Made by a program: the position numbers and the translations under genes. The notes beneath the pieces are model-generated. The model was not told the origin of the DNA and did not search any database. It saw only the letters and a program-made list of their open reading frames with translations. Positions 5,948-6,277 of a DNA stretch of 6,277 nt are shown one piece after another. Position 1 is the first letter of the stretch. Each line of letters starts with the position of its first letter. The stretch comes from an uncultured Eubacteriales bacterium (lineage in GTDB: Bacteria > Bacillota > Clostridia > Christensenellales > QALW01), in contig URIR01000059.1 of assembly GCA_900547955.1 (NCBI GenBank), forward strand, positions 1-6,277. The letters run 5' to 3'.

Positions 5948-5968
5948 ATATCTACTATTAGTAGATAT
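5948..5968. promoter_or_regulatory. 21-bp perfect palindrome, candidate operator
   Basis: The arms ATATCTACTA and TAGTAGATAT are exact reverse complements around a single central T. A 10-1-10 dyad of this kind suits a dimeric helix-turn-helix protein. It lies between the minus-strand kinase promoter and the possible plus-strand promoter, directly downstream of the latter's -10 box. The HTH domain of the kinase it precedes is the obvious candidate binder, but this is inferred. Confidence 0.6.
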
Positions 5969-6130
5969 ATCTCTTCAACAGGCGCAGCTATTTAAAGAGC
6001 TGTTTTAAGACCTAAAACGCTTTGAATGTTAAAATCCAGCATGCAGCTAACCGCCTGGACGGCACGAATAATACCCGCTTAATAAGCTTATTATATCCCG
6101 GCTGAGCCTGTCTGTTATCCAAAATGAATA

Positions 6131-6174
6131 AAATAAAAAAGCGGGACAGAATTTTAACTGTCTCCGCTTATTTT
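6131..6174 (-). terminator. Rho-independent terminator of the gene at the right edge
   Basis: On the minus strand, AAGCGGAGACAG pairs with CTGTCCCGCTT (one bulged base) around an 8-nt loop (6150-6157). It is followed directly by a T-rich tail, TTTTATTTTATT, and begins about 36 nt after the stop at 6210. The opposite strand has a weaker tail (ATTTTG), so it could also stop a plus-strand transcript partly. Confidence 0.85.
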
Positions 6175-6209
6175 GAACAAAGAAATTTAAAATGCATTTT
6201 CCACTTAAT

Positions 6210-6277
6210 CTACTCTGCAATCCTCTTAATCTGCTCCAGCTTATCCTTTAATTCATCCCGCTCCGCAGTTACGCTTT
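6210..6277 (-). CDS. C-terminal end of an unidentified protein (partial)
   Basis: The window holds the last 21 codons and the TAG stop of a minus-strand gene that begins beyond the right edge. The tail ends ERDELKDKLEQIKRIAE, a charged sequence with regularly spaced L and I that predicts an amphipathic or coiled-coil helix. The good intrinsic terminator 36 nt downstream on the same strand supports a real gene end. The tail is too short and too generic to assign a function. Confidence 0.6.
   Translation of the reverse strand, partial: SVTAERDELKDKLEQIKRIAE

Noticed and set aside
6124..6277. Plus-strand open frame from ATG 6124 running off the right edge
   Set aside because: It has no ribosome binding site, runs through the terminator hairpin, and its C-terminal half is the antisense of the helical tail encoded on the minus strand. 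The minus-strand gene end with its terminator explains the region better.

Overview
The window looks like a chromosomal piece of a Gram-positive, Clostridia-like bacterium. The evidence is the strong AGGAGG-type ribosome binding sites, the TTG start codons, sigma-A-type promoters, an rsmE-mtaB gene pair typical of Firmicutes, and mixed codon use with many ATA and GCC/GCG codons. The exact taxon cannot be read from the sequence. Every convincing gene lies on the minus strand, so transcription runs from high to low coordinates.

Layout, right to left (in transcription order). 6210-6277: the last 21 codons of an unidentified gene with a helical tail, followed by a good intrinsic terminator (6131-6174). 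5824-6209: a regulatory gap with a 21-bp perfect palindrome (5948-5968), a minus-strand promoter (5881-5909) and a possible divergent plus-strand promoter (5917-5946). 4606-5823: a PfkB-family sugar kinase with an N-terminal Xre/Cro-type helix-turn-helix. 3641-4471: a class II ketose-bisphosphate aldolase, probably in the same operon. 2854-3216 and 2471-2839: two consecutive half-size TauE/SafE (TSUP) membrane proteins, which together would make one normal-size transporter. 1459-2217: rsmE, with its own promoter. 86-1462: mtaB, overlapping rsmE by the four bases ATGA.

The kinase and aldolase would phosphorylate a sugar or sugar phosphate and cleave the resulting ketose bisphosphate. The DNA-binding domain fused to the kinase may tie expression to substrate. 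RsmE (16S rRNA methylation) and MtaB (tRNA methylthiolation) form a translation-maintenance pair.

The most unusual content is in the gaps. Three elements (A 2298-2432, B 3316-3426, C 3430-3625) share one architecture: a long outer stem of 26-40 bp closing exactly three hairpins, each with a 3-nt loop, with almost no unpaired bases. They fold on paper as complete four-way cloverleaves. B and C lie 3 nt apart. A and the reverse complement of B carry their hairpin modules in the same order, while the outer stems are unrelated in sequence. A fourth, simpler hairpin (D, 1-36) shares its outer 9 bp and a flanking 10-mer with B. All four sit just 3' of a transcription unit. I cannot match them to a named repeat family. 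They may be terminators or insulators, non-autonomous mobile elements that fold as single strands, or both.
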